Source of the DNA: Clostridiaceae bacterium UBA5444
GTDB lineage: Bacteria; Bacillota; Clostridia; Clostridiales; Oxobacteraceae
DNA length: 36,646 bases
Assembly (NCBI GenBank): GCA_002426575.1
Contig: DIRE01000014.1
Location: forward strand, 1,933-38,578
Reading direction: 5' to 3'
A program made the translations under genes and the position numbers. Shown here in pieces: positions 8,444 through 15,593 of this stretch (its first letter is position 1; every line of letters begins with the position of its first letter). The notes under the pieces are model-generated. The model was not told the DNA's origin, did not search any database, and worked only from the letters and a program-made list of their open reading frames with translations.

Positions 8444-8623
8444 AAAAGCACCCCCCACTATCAATATATTACAATTTAGGAAAGCATTTGTTATTATGAT
8501 TTCAATATATATAATATATATACTATAAAAATATTCATATCCCTTCTTTTATAAAAGAAATTTCATCTTTATACTCTATTAAGTCTATTCTAAGTATTTA
8601 TTTAATTTAACAATATAATTAGT

Positions 8624-8651
8624 ACAATTAATCATACACAAACATATATTA
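8624..8651 (+). promoter_or_regulatory. SigK-like (late mother-cell) promoter for the cotS-like gene
   Basis: ACA (8624-8626), a 16-base spacer and CATATATTA (8643-8651) fit the SigK pattern (AC core, then CATANNNTA), 36 bases before the start codon. SigE recognises a similar -10, so the assignment within the mother-cell pair is not certain. The downstream coat-type gene supports a mother-cell sigma. Confidence 0.5.
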
Positions 8652-8686
8652 TAATGATATATTTTTTAGGAGTATGAGGCACAATA

Positions 8687-9754
8687 ATGGGTAAAAAAGA
8701 ATATATGCCTGTAGAGGATATTAAAAAATATGTACTATCAAATTATCCCTATGAAATTTATGATGTAAAACAAATAAAATTTAAAGACACAGATAAGCAA
8801 AGAGCAGTATATAAATTTGAATCAAGCAATGGTTCAAAGTGCCTAAAAAAGGTTTATTTTAATGAAGAAAACCTGCTTTTTATATATTCTGTAATTGAAT
8901 GGCTCTATAGACATGGCATAAATTTGCCAAGGCTATTGCCGACTAAAACCGGAGGCAAATATGTTGAGTACAAAGGCAATCTCTTTATTGTCACTGATTG
9001 GATTGAAGGCAGAAAATGTGATTATGATAATGATATGGACGTAGCCATGGCAGCTAAAAACCTTGGTAAAATGCATATATGCACATATAATTTTACCCCT
9101 ATTGAAGGAAGCCTGATTAGAAGAGATGATTATAACTGGTATAAGACATTCAGCAGGAGATACTCACAGCTTATGAAGTTTTATAATAAAGCTTTAACAC
9201 AAGATGATAAGTTTTCAAAGTTATTTATTGAAAGCTTTGATTATTATTTTGAAAGAGCAAAGAATGCTGTATACTACCTATCCCGCATAGATAACAAGGA
9301 CTTAACTATTCCTGTTGATAAGTATAATACCATATGTCACCTTGACTATGTAAATAAGAATATAATAGTCACTGATTGTAACGATTTATATGTAATTGAT
9401 TTTGACAAATGCAAGGTCGATATACCAATTCATGATCTAGGCACTTTTCTAAAAAGAATATTAAAGCGTAAAAAAACATGTTGGAGCTTTGATATACTTT
9501 TAATGGTATTAGAAAACTATGAGAAGGAAAGAATTCTTACTCTAAGCGAAAATATAGGTCTTTTAGCATATTTAGAATTTCCTCAAAAATATTGGAAGGT
9601 ATCAAGGGATTATTATAGCAATAGAAAAAAGTATGATAAAGATATATTAATTAAAATGCTTAAGGATGTAAATAATCAGCAAAAAGAACATTCCATATTT
9701 TGTGACAATTTTAAATTATACATAGAGGAGAAATTCAATATTAGCCTTAGCTGA
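8687..9754 (+). CDS. CotS-family spore coat protein (kinase-like fold)
   Basis: A 355-residue protein of the CotS/CotI/YsxE family, spore-coat-associated proteins with an aminoglycoside-phosphotransferase-like fold. The catalytic-loop-like motif is HLDYVNKN (H218, D220, N225) and the metal-loop-like motif is IDFDK (D238, D240); a glycine-containing N-lobe precedes them. Start at 8687 is supported by GAGG seven bases upstream (AGGAG further up). It is the only plus-strand gene here apart from ribU, diverges from dgt, and has a SigK-like promoter match, consistent with mother-cell expression. Whether it phosphorylates anything cannot be told from sequence. Confidence 0.85.
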   Translation: MGKKEYMPVEDIKKYVLSNYPYEIYDVKQIKFKDTDKQRAVYKFESSNGSKCLKKVYFNEENLLFIYSVIEWLYRHGINLPRLLPTKTGGKYVEYKGNLFIVTDWIEGRKCDYDNDMDVAMAAKNLGKMHICTYNFTPIEGSLIRRDDYNWYKTFSRRYSQLMKFYNKALTQDDKFSKLFIESFDYYFERAKNAVYYLSRIDNKDLTIPVDKYNTICHLDYVNKNIIVTDCNDLYVIDFDKCKVDIPIHDLGTFLKRILKRKKTCWSFDILLMVLENYEKERILTLSENIGLLAYLEFPQKYWKVSRDYYSNRKKYDKDILIKMLKDVNNQQKEHSIFCDNFKLYIEEKFNISLS

Positions 9755-9787
9755 TTAAAATAATTAATACTATTAAATACATCAAAA

Positions 9788-9839
9788 GTATACTATAAAA
9801 GAGCATCTCCCATAAGGAAGATGCTCTTTTATAGTATAC
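9788..9839. terminator. Long bidirectional hairpin between cotS-like gene and gajB
   Basis: Perfect 21-bp arms (9788-9808 and 9819-9839) enclose a 10-base loop. The T4 and A4 tracts lie inside the stem, the pattern of a terminator serving convergent genes: the cotS-like gene from the left and gajB from the right. The core AGAGCATCTCC...GGAAGATGCTCT closely resembles another hairpin at 14319-14361 on the far side of gajAB. Confidence 0.75.
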
Positions 9840-9866
9840 AGTTTGTATATGAAAAACCATTCTACA

Positions 9867-11777
9867 TTATTTAGTTTTAGGCTGTGCAAATGTTATTTCT
9901 TCTACTACTTGTGATTCTTGTAAGATATCATAAAATGTTTTTATTTCATCTCTTTCCTGTAATCTTTGATGCCCATATTTATCATGTCTTAGATTACTAA
10001 AAGTAAAAACAGCTCTTCTTTTAGCTCTTGAAAGCGCAACAAAAAATGCACACATATCTTCTTGGGATTGATTTCTAAAGCTCCAAAATGCACCATCTTC
10101 TAGACCTATAAAAACTACCGTATCATATTCAAGTCCTTTGCTTTTATGTATTGTCATAATAGGAATAGAGTCTACACCCTTGACATCTGCTACAGCATCT
10201 ACCCAATTATTTGATTTTTCGTATCCTTCCCATAAATATTTGACCAAATCGTCTATTAACTTTTTGAAAAATTTCTTATTCTTATATTGAGGGAAAACTG
10301 CTTTTAATGCATTTACATTAAAATAATTAACAATTTTGAGCACAAAATTTTTTAGCATAGCAGCACTAGTAATATTATCTAGTTCAGATTTTAAGTCGAC
10401 CAATAAGCTATTAAACTCAAATACAAGTGTCTCAGGCTTATCATCCCTTAAGCCATTATTATAGCCTTTTAATAAAGTAAAAAAGTCCATTGCTTGAGTC
10501 CATTCAAATGGTGAACCTTTTGTATCTGCAAGAACAATAATATTTAATACAGTCAATGTAATTTCCTCAGAAAGTATATCCTGATAATTTCCCTCATTTC
10601 TTGCTTTAATGTTATATTCGTCAAGCTTTTCTACAATATATTTACTGTATATATCAATATTCTGCTTAGCTATAATACATATATCATTAGGTTCTATTTT
10701 TTCCTCTTCAATCCATGTTTTTATATATTCACACACTATTTCGGCTTCTTGTATTTCATCTTCAAATATCCAGTTTTCACATACTCCATCTTTTGGTTTC
10801 CAATTTTTACTTGTCTCTATTTTTGTTTCACTACCGTTTATAGCTTTCGATAAGAATCTTTGAACTTCAACTAAGCGTGGTGCAGACCTATGGTTCATCA
10901 CTAGTTCCTTTTCTTCTGCATCAAAGTCATTTTCAAATATATTAAATATATTATTTAGAGCTCCAGCCCAAGCCATTATACGTTGTTTATCATCGCCAAC
11001 AGCTGTTAGAGTACAATCTGAGCCTAAGAAAGCTGTCTTTATGAGGTCATACTGTACTCCAGTAGTATCCTGAAATTCATCCAAAAAAATATATTTATAT
11101 GTCATCCTTAAAGCCATTAAAATATAAGGGTTTGTCCTAAACATATACTCAGCTATACGAGAAATCATAGGGAAGGTTAATGCTGGTTGTAACCTTAGTT
11201 CTCCATTTAAAAGGGAATGCCAAACTCTCTTAATAAGCCATTCATAAATATTACTGCCGTTATTACTTATGGGAAGTTTATATTTAACAAGGTAGTCCTT
11301 TGTAAACTCTCTATCGCTTATTTCATGGATTCCATATGTATTTTCAAGATCTTGAGGTATTTTGTACTGGCTAAGTAAATACTTTATATCATCCTGTGTT
11401 GCTATATTGTATCCTATTGGTGGTCTATATTCTTCGGGTATGGCCATTCTAAAATGTTCTATTATTCCCTTTGCAAACGAATCATATGTTTTTGAAACAA
11501 ATCTTCTCGATAGTTCTTTTCCACATCTTTTTTCCACACGTTTTGCTAAATTATCTGCTGAATCTGTTTTAAAGCTTATGGATAGTATCTTATACGGGCT
11601 TAGACATATATTAGTTTGTAACAAATAGCACGCCTTTTGGGCTAATAATTCAGTTTTGCCTGCCCCAGGGCCTGCAATTACAATACAATTTTTATTTGAT
11701 TTAATTACATAGTCAGCTGCTGCTTCTAATTCCATTCCACCAGCAGGTATCCATTTGTCAGGTTGTACATATATCAT
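9867..11777 (-). CDS. gajB: UvrD/Rep-type helicase, Gabija GajB-like
   Basis: Superfamily 1A helicase of 636 aa. From the chosen start: Walker A AGPGAGKT (35-42), DEFQD (233-237), GDDKQRI (261-267), NHRS (295-298), TIHKSKG (542-548) and VALSRAKRR (580-588). Start at 11777 because AGGGGG, embedded in the last codons of gajA, is ten bases upstream; a 13-codon extension would place the SD within the gene. The gap to the gajA stop is seven bases, so the pair is coupled. OLD nuclease plus UvrD-like helicase defines Gabija, in which GajB senses or acts on DNA ends and partners GajA. It is longer than the founding GajB (about 494 aa as I recall), so variant status is possible. It could also be a related OLD-UvrD pair not proven as defence. 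Confidence 0.82.
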   Translation of the reverse strand: MIYVQPDKWIPAGGMELEAAADYVIKSNKNCIVIAGPGAGKTELLAQKACYLLQTNICLSPYKILSISFKTDSADNLAKRVEKRCGKELSRRFVSKTYDSFAKGIIEHFRMAIPEEYRPPIGYNIATQDDIKYLLSQYKIPQDLENTYGIHEISDREFTKDYLVKYKLPISNNGSNIYEWLIKRVWHSLLNGELRLQPALTFPMISRIAEYMFRTNPYILMALRMTYKYIFLDEFQDTTGVQYDLIKTAFLGSDCTLTAVGDDKQRIMAWAGALNNIFNIFENDFDAEEKELVMNHRSAPRLVEVQRFLSKAINGSETKIETSKNWKPKDGVCENWIFEDEIQEAEIVCEYIKTWIEEEKIEPNDICIIAKQNIDIYSKYIVEKLDEYNIKARNEGNYQDILSEEITLTVLNIIVLADTKGSPFEWTQAMDFFTLLKGYNNGLRDDKPETLVFEFNSLLVDLKSELDNITSAAMLKNFVLKIVNYFNVNALKAVFPQYKNKKFFKKLIDDLVKYLWEGYEKSNNWVDAVADVKGVDSIPIMTIHKSKGLEYDTVVFIGLEDGAFWSFRNQSQEDMCAFFVALSRAKRRAVFTFSNLRHDKYGHQRLQERDEIKTFYDILQESQVVEEITFAQPKTK

Positions 11778-11784
11778 CAAAGTA

Positions 11785-13830
11785 TTACCCCCTTGAAATA
11801 TCAGAAAATGGGTCATCTTGCAGTTTTCTTTTAACAGCAGCTAATAAGTTTTTCAATGGTGCAGGCATATTTCTCTGTAGCTTTTCTTTATCAATATTTG
11901 AGGTTGCGATAATATGTGTTGATGGCTTTCCACGGCCAAGAAAAAAGTAATTATACCAAATCATTAATTCTTTCTGCTCAGGAGTATAAGTTTCACCATT
12001 TCCACCATTCTCTTTTAAAGTTGCCTTAACAGCCTTATTTAGCTTCTCATTATACATATCTAATTCGGTAATTTTATTAGGAATATGTGGCCCCCCATTT
12101 TTAGGGATTGCCATCTTATATTCATCCAAAAACGATTCTAACATCATGAAGTCTATATCTAAAGGCGCAGAAAAGAATACATCATATTCCTCCAATCTTT
12201 TAATCCATGTATTAATTTCAACTTTGTTTATTTCTCTTTTATGCATTTTATTAAGACTATCATCACTTAAAACATTTCCATTCTCAAGTCTAAGAAGTTT
12301 ATCTTTATTAGAACCATTTTTAATTAATTGAGTAATTGCATATTTTATTCTACCCCAAGCTCCACCATTTCTTTCAGTATCGAGGTCAAGCAGAGTAACA
12401 TAAGGAATATCCAAAGAGTCTAGCAACTTCCAAAAGTGGTTTACATGCCTACCTCCAAGGGGGACAACCGAAATACCACTAGCATCTAAACCTGTATCCA
12501 ACAATTGTATTACCTTTGGTATTACTATTTCTTCACTATCCCCCTCGCCCAATATAACTAAACGTGCAAAGTATATTTCCGGGTATGCCCATATAGCTTC
12601 CTTTATGTATTTATATGCCTCACCCTTTTGGGGTGGTAACTTTATTTCATTTAGTATAGAACAATATGTATCATTATTTATTCTTAAGTAACGGATTGCT
12701 TCTGGATCAACTCTCTTAACAATAGCAGGAGTATGAGAAGTTAATATTATTTGAGCATTGCCTATTTGGGCTATGCTAGATAAGTTATCAATTATTTTCC
12801 CCATTAAATGAGGAGAAACATGATTCTCGGGTTCTTCCACTTCCAATATTGTCAGCGCAACATTACTACCATTACAAAACACAGCACCTTCAGTATCATC
12901 ATTTGCTTCTTTATCTATTCTAAGAAGAGAACCTACTAATGACAAATAGAATAATGACCTCAGTCCGTCTCCTAACGAGTCAATTTTATACCCTTTTGTA
13001 GTTACGCTTGGTAAAAATTCCACCTCTATTTTCTTTAGAATATCTTCTAGTTCATCACTACTAAATTTAATATTAGCTTCTGTATACCTTATGTCTCTAT
13101 GATACTTTTTCCATTCTTCGCCGATTATTTTCTTAATAGATTCAACTCCAGGTTGGCTTTCTAATAGCTGATCTATCATCTTTGTCCTTTGGGATAATTC
13201 TATGTTAATATTTTCGGGCCATTTGATTTTATGCATAATACGCCATAAAATCGTACCTGTTGCGCTTTTTAACTGTGTTGAAGGGTCACGAACTGCAGGA
13301 ACATAAATCACTTGTATACTTGAGCGTTCATAGTTTTTAACTTCTATTCTGTTCTCTTCCTTTTGTTCCTCCTCTGAACTGCTTCCCTCTGGTACCAGTA
13401 TATACCACAATTTAGTTTCAATATTACCCTCCGGTGTATTGCCTTGACTCCAGCTTGATTCTAACTTGAATCTCACATAAGGTATCTTCCCAGTATCGTT
13501 TACTACCATTCTTTCAAAAAATACTGGAATGCCGCAGTTTTGGATAGTCTGATCCTCAACTTGTAATTCTTGAAACTCTACAATTACCTCTATTGAGAGT
13601 TTATTTTCGCTTATTTCATCTGGAGACTTACCTTTCGGTATGTGAAAATCTGCTCTTTCCAATTCCCTGTCCTTAGTACTAGAGCCAAAAACCTTTAGCA
13701 AAGCTTGCAATACAGCTGTCTTACCACTACTGTTTGTCCCTATAAATGCTGTTATATTAGCCAGATTAATTACTGTTTCTTCTTCCCCAAAGCATCTAAA
13801 GTTTTTTAACTTAACCTTACTTATTTTCAT
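11785..13830 (-). CDS. gajA: OLD-family ATPase-TOPRIM nuclease, Gabija GajA-like
   Basis: Class 2 OLD-type protein, 681 aa. ABC-type ATPase parts: Walker A GTNSSGKT (31-38), signature SLGDGLRSL (285-293), Walker B ALTILEVEEPE (325-335), H-loop SH (365-366). The TOPRIM nuclease follows: E429 in GEGDSEE, D482/D484 in LDLD, D558/D560 in PLDID, and a candidate catalytic lysine K635 in GRGKPSTH. Known GajA nicks or cuts DNA and is restrained by nucleotides until phage depletes them; the same is inferred here. It lies directly upstream of the UvrD-like helicase. Start supported by GGGAGGG six bases upstream. It is about 100 residues longer than the founding GajA (about 578 aa as I recall), partly through residues 95-170. 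No catalytic residue looks lost. Confidence 0.85.
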   Translation of the reverse strand: MKISKVKLKNFRCFGEEETVINLANITAFIGTNSSGKTAVLQALLKVFGSSTKDRELERADFHIPKGKSPDEISENKLSIEVIVEFQELQVEDQTIQNCGIPVFFERMVVNDTGKIPYVRFKLESSWSQGNTPEGNIETKLWYILVPEGSSSEEEQKEENRIEVKNYERSSIQVIYVPAVRDPSTQLKSATGTILWRIMHKIKWPENINIELSQRTKMIDQLLESQPGVESIKKIIGEEWKKYHRDIRYTEANIKFSSDELEDILKKIEVEFLPSVTTKGYKIDSLGDGLRSLFYLSLVGSLLRIDKEANDDTEGAVFCNGSNVALTILEVEEPENHVSPHLMGKIIDNLSSIAQIGNAQIILTSHTPAIVKRVDPEAIRYLRINNDTYCSILNEIKLPPQKGEAYKYIKEAIWAYPEIYFARLVILGEGDSEEIVIPKVIQLLDTGLDASGISVVPLGGRHVNHFWKLLDSLDIPYVTLLDLDTERNGGAWGRIKYAITQLIKNGSNKDKLLRLENGNVLSDDSLNKMHKREINKVEINTWIKRLEEYDVFFSAPLDIDFMMLESFLDEYKMAIPKNGGPHIPNKITELDMYNEKLNKAVKATLKENGGNGETYTPEQKELMIWYNYFFLGRGKPSTHIIATSNIDKEKLQRNMPAPLKNLLAAVKRKLQDDPFSDISRG

Positions 13831-14147
13831 AGCAAACCCTCCCGCAACATTCTTTTTGTATTGGAGCTAAGGCCCCCCATACTTATTAAAAATATCTCAT
13901 ATTACGTTATATGCTATAATATTACAACAATTATAGCACAAAGTAGAAGTATATATTAAAACAACAAATACATAAAGAATATAGGAGAGATAACAACTTG
14001 AATTTCTTAACTGATTATATAACTAGTGTCTGATAATACTTTAAAATACTATTGTGAAACACTATTTCAATTCAATAAAATGAGCCTCTAAAATTCTTAT
14101 TCATTTGTATATTTTTTTATTTGCCATTAACATAATGTTTTAAGCCA
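13831..14147. other. Gene-free AT-rich gap upstream of gajA
   Basis: Holds the gajA leader, the palindromic promoter element at 13912-13938, and on plus an AGGAG site (13983-13987) followed by a TTG-started frame of only 11 codons (13998-14033) that may be the stub of a lost divergent gene. I see no other gene, RNA or repeat here. Confidence 0.55.
13912..13938. promoter_or_regulatory. Palindromic double extended -10 / candidate operator upstream of gajA
   Basis: TGCTATAAT (13912-13920), nine bases, then ATTATAGCA (13930-13938): a perfect 9-bp inverted repeat. Each arm reads TGNTATAAT, a perfect extended -10, one for each strand. The minus-strand copy would start transcription about 90 bases before gajA. 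No convincing -35 is seen on either side, as is common for extended -10 promoters. The symmetry also suits a dimeric repressor. Confidence 0.5.
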
Positions 14148-14149
14148 AA

Positions 14150-14178
14150 AAGAAAAATCTCATCCATTTGGATAAGAT
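14150..14178 (-). terminator. Intrinsic terminator after the decayed gene remnants
   Basis: On minus, ATCTTATCC (14178-14170) and GGATGAGAT (14165-14157) pair around AAAT with one mismatch and are followed by TTTTTCTTTTT. It lies 15 bases after the stop of the last coding remnant and before the gap leading to gajA. Confidence 0.65.
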
Positions 14179-14192
14179 ACCATCACTTATTT

Positions 14193-14318
14193 TTACCTTA
14201 CATAAACCTTATAATTGATATTAGTCCATTTTTTCTCTATAAAATATTTATTATGCTGTTTCCCGTATGCTTTAGCCCTATCAGGATTTGTTGTTGAGGC
14301 AAATGCTACAGAGTCACA
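14193..14318 (-). pseudogene. C-terminal coding remnant, unrecognised
   Basis: A 41-codon frame on minus ending in TAA (14195-14193), with protein-like content (for example SVAFASTTNPDRAKAYGK and a lysine-rich, aromatic tail), but no start codon. Reading upstream, the frame is cut by TAG exactly where the 14319-14361 hairpin begins, so the hairpin looks like the truncation point. The remnant is followed by a terminator, consistent with it having been the end of a real gene. I do not recognise the family. Confidence 0.45.
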
Positions 14319-14361
14319 CTAATATAGAGCATCCTCCTCATAGAGAAATGCTCTATATTAG
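14319..14361. repeat. Hairpin repeat similar to the 9788-9839 palindrome
   Basis: Perfect 14-bp arms CTAATATAGAGCAT (14319-14332) and ATGCTCTATATTAG (14348-14361) with a 15-base loop. No T tract follows, so it is not a standard terminator. The inner sequence AGAGCATCCTCCTCATAG...AAATGCTCT closely matches the core of the hairpin at 9788-9839. It abuts a truncated coding frame. Confidence 0.6.
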
Positions 14362-14472
14362 AATGTAGGGCTGCATATGATAGCTTTTGAAAGTCAATCA
14401 TAGTAAGTAGATGAAGATTCCTAATATAATACCATTGTTGTATAAATGCCGATTTCTCTTCAAATAGCCGTC

Positions 14473-14544
14473 TTATATGTCTTTATCCGTTATTTCTTCA
14501 ACCATAAACTCATCATTCCCACACAGCCCTTTATTTTTACACAT
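14473..14544 (-). CDS. Possible 23-residue small protein or truncated gene start
   Basis: ATG at 14544 has AGGTGG six bases upstream and opens a 23-codon frame (MCKNKGLCGNDEF, then an acidic stretch ending KDI) with two cysteines. It starts 23 bases after the stop of the preceding remnant. Just past its stop another frame (RRLFEEKSAFIQQWYY and on) stays open to TAG at 14306-14308, so a single frameshift could have split a longer protein of about 80 residues. No family recognised. Confidence 0.3.
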   Translation of the reverse strand: MCKNKGLCGNDEFMVEEITDKDI

Positions 14545-14567
14545 AATTTCCCACCTATCATAGTATT

Positions 14568-14752
14568 TTATAGGTCAAGCCTATTAAGAATATCTGGTAT
14601 GTCTGACCTTCCTGGAGGTGGTGTCCTCTGTGTTACAAATGATGGATGGGTAATGGTCTCTTATATACAATCTTCTTGGGTTTATTTCCATATTCTATAC
14701 CTGCTATTACATCATCACATCCACTTGCTTTATATTCATCCCAAAGTACCAC
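14568..14752 (-). pseudogene. Frameshifted coding remnant downstream of the yafQ-like gene
   Basis: Directly after the toxin gene stop, minus-strand codons read VVLWDEYKASGCDDVIAG and on to IVYKRPLPIHHL before a TAA; a neighbouring frame continues with HPSFVTQRTPPPGRSDIP and ends in LNRLDL at TAA (14570-14568). Joining the two frames near 14655 gives a continuous, protein-like C-terminus, so one frameshift is likely. The 5' part is missing, being replaced by the toxin gene. An antisense frame on plus covers the same bases but is of low-complexity, hydrophobic composition. Family not recognised. Confidence 0.45.
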
Positions 14753-15030
14753 TATTTCTTGAATAAGTCCGCATGTGTGCCTGTGCGGGTAAGCGTTAGT
14801 GTCAGGATGTCGTTTTCAACCAAATATATAAGTAGCCAATCAGGCTGTATGTGACACTCCCGAAAACCCGCAAAGTTGCCCTTCAATTCATGGTCATTAT
14901 ATTTCTGCGCTAACGGACTCCCATTTGCAATTTCACCAACTACATACTCAAATAATTGAGAATCACAACCCTTTCTAATCATCTGCCTATATTCCTTCTT
15001 AAAGCGAGATGTTCTGTTAATCTTCATCAT
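14752..15030 (-). CDS. YafQ/RelE-family mRNA interferase toxin
   Basis: A 92-residue type II toxin of the YafQ branch of RelE. The C-terminal half carries the family block: HELKGNFAGFRECHIQPDW and then RTGTHADLF. Residues equivalent to the YafQ active site are all present: H47, H60, D64, W65, H86, F90. It should cleave mRNA on the ribosome when free of its antitoxin. It overlaps the antitoxin gene by 14 bp; the start is the first of two consecutive ATG codons (15030 or 15027). Intact catalytic residues suggest an active toxin. Confidence 0.9.
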   Translation of the reverse strand: MMKINRTSRFKKEYRQMIRKGCDSQLFEYVVGEIANGSPLAQKYNDHELKGNFAGFRECHIQPDWLLIYLVENDILTLTLTRTGTHADLFKK

Positions 15031-15307
15031 CGCTATTTAAATCCTCCATAAGTTCCGCTACACTATTATAGCTTTTAGATGGAATTTTACCAACAGCAAT
15101 ATCACGAGCTTCCTGTATGGCGGCTATTGTTTCAGCATTGTACTGAGGGTTCTTGACTTCAAACGGCAACCCACCCGCAAGTATAACTTGATGAAGAAAT
15201 ATATTGATTGCTTCGGTAGTCGAAAGGCCTAATGTTTTAAGTGTCGATTCAACACCAGCTTTAACATCAGCCTCAACTCGAATGTGCAATGTTTCTGTTT
15301 TAGCCAT
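15017..15307 (-). CDS. RelB/DinJ-family antitoxin
   Basis: A 96-residue antitoxin. Residues 1-45 form the ribbon-helix-helix DNA-binding domain (strand TLHIRVEADVK, then helices with the LGLSTTEAINIFLHQ pattern of RelB/DinJ); the acidic C-terminal part should wrap the toxin. Start supported by GGAGGTG eight bases upstream. A TTGAAT-17-TACAAT promoter lies just upstream with an 8-bp inverted repeat across it, as expected for autorepression. The G+C content is visibly higher than in its neighbours (50% over the 60 bases from 15121), a sign of acquisition by transfer. Confidence 0.92.
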   Translation of the reverse strand: MAKTETLHIRVEADVKAGVESTLKTLGLSTTEAINIFLHQVILAGGLPFEVKNPQYNAETIAAIQEARDIAVGKIPSKSYNSVAELMEDLNSDDED

Positions 15308-15328
15308 ATTCTCACCTCCTGTATTATT

Positions 15329-15363
15329 ATATGTATTGTATCACGTTTTATATACATATTCAA
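15329..15363 (-). promoter_or_regulatory. Promoter and palindromic operator of the DinJ-YafQ operon
   Basis: On minus, TTGAAT (15363-15358), 17 bases, TACAAT (15340-15335). ATATGTAT (15329-15336) and ATACATAT (15352-15359) form a perfect inverted repeat that covers the downstream edge of the -10 and overlaps the -35. A ribbon-helix-helix antitoxin dimer bound here would block the polymerase. Confidence 0.75.
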
Positions 15364-15477
15364 CACAGAATCTTAAAGCAATTGACAATAACTAGATAGG
15401 CTAAATTAAATAAAAGAGATACCCCCCTATCAAACTGCAGCCGAAAAATTAATTAGAAAGATAATAGGTCTCATACT

Positions 15478-15535
15478 AAATAAAAGTAGGGTATCGCCCC
15501 TTAAATTACTAAAAGACAATACCCATACTTTATTT
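15478..15535 (-). terminator. Terminator after ppdK, within a larger foldable region
   Basis: On minus, arms 15535-15515 and 15498-15478 (AAATAAAGTATGGGTATTG pairing with GATACCCTACTTTTATTT) form a long stem with two bulges, ending in a T-rich tract. A further GGGGGGTATC at about 15427-15418 could compete for the GATACCC strand. Confidence 0.6.
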
Positions 15536-15593
15536 TATGCTTATTCTTCTAAATCCTTGATATATAAAGCTTTGGAATCTACCCAAGCACTAT

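Noticed and set aside
14446..14766. A 106-codon plus-strand frame
   Set aside because: Its composition is low-complexity (runs of L, H, Y), it has no ribosome binding site, and the opposite strand reads as more protein-like fragments ending in a terminator.
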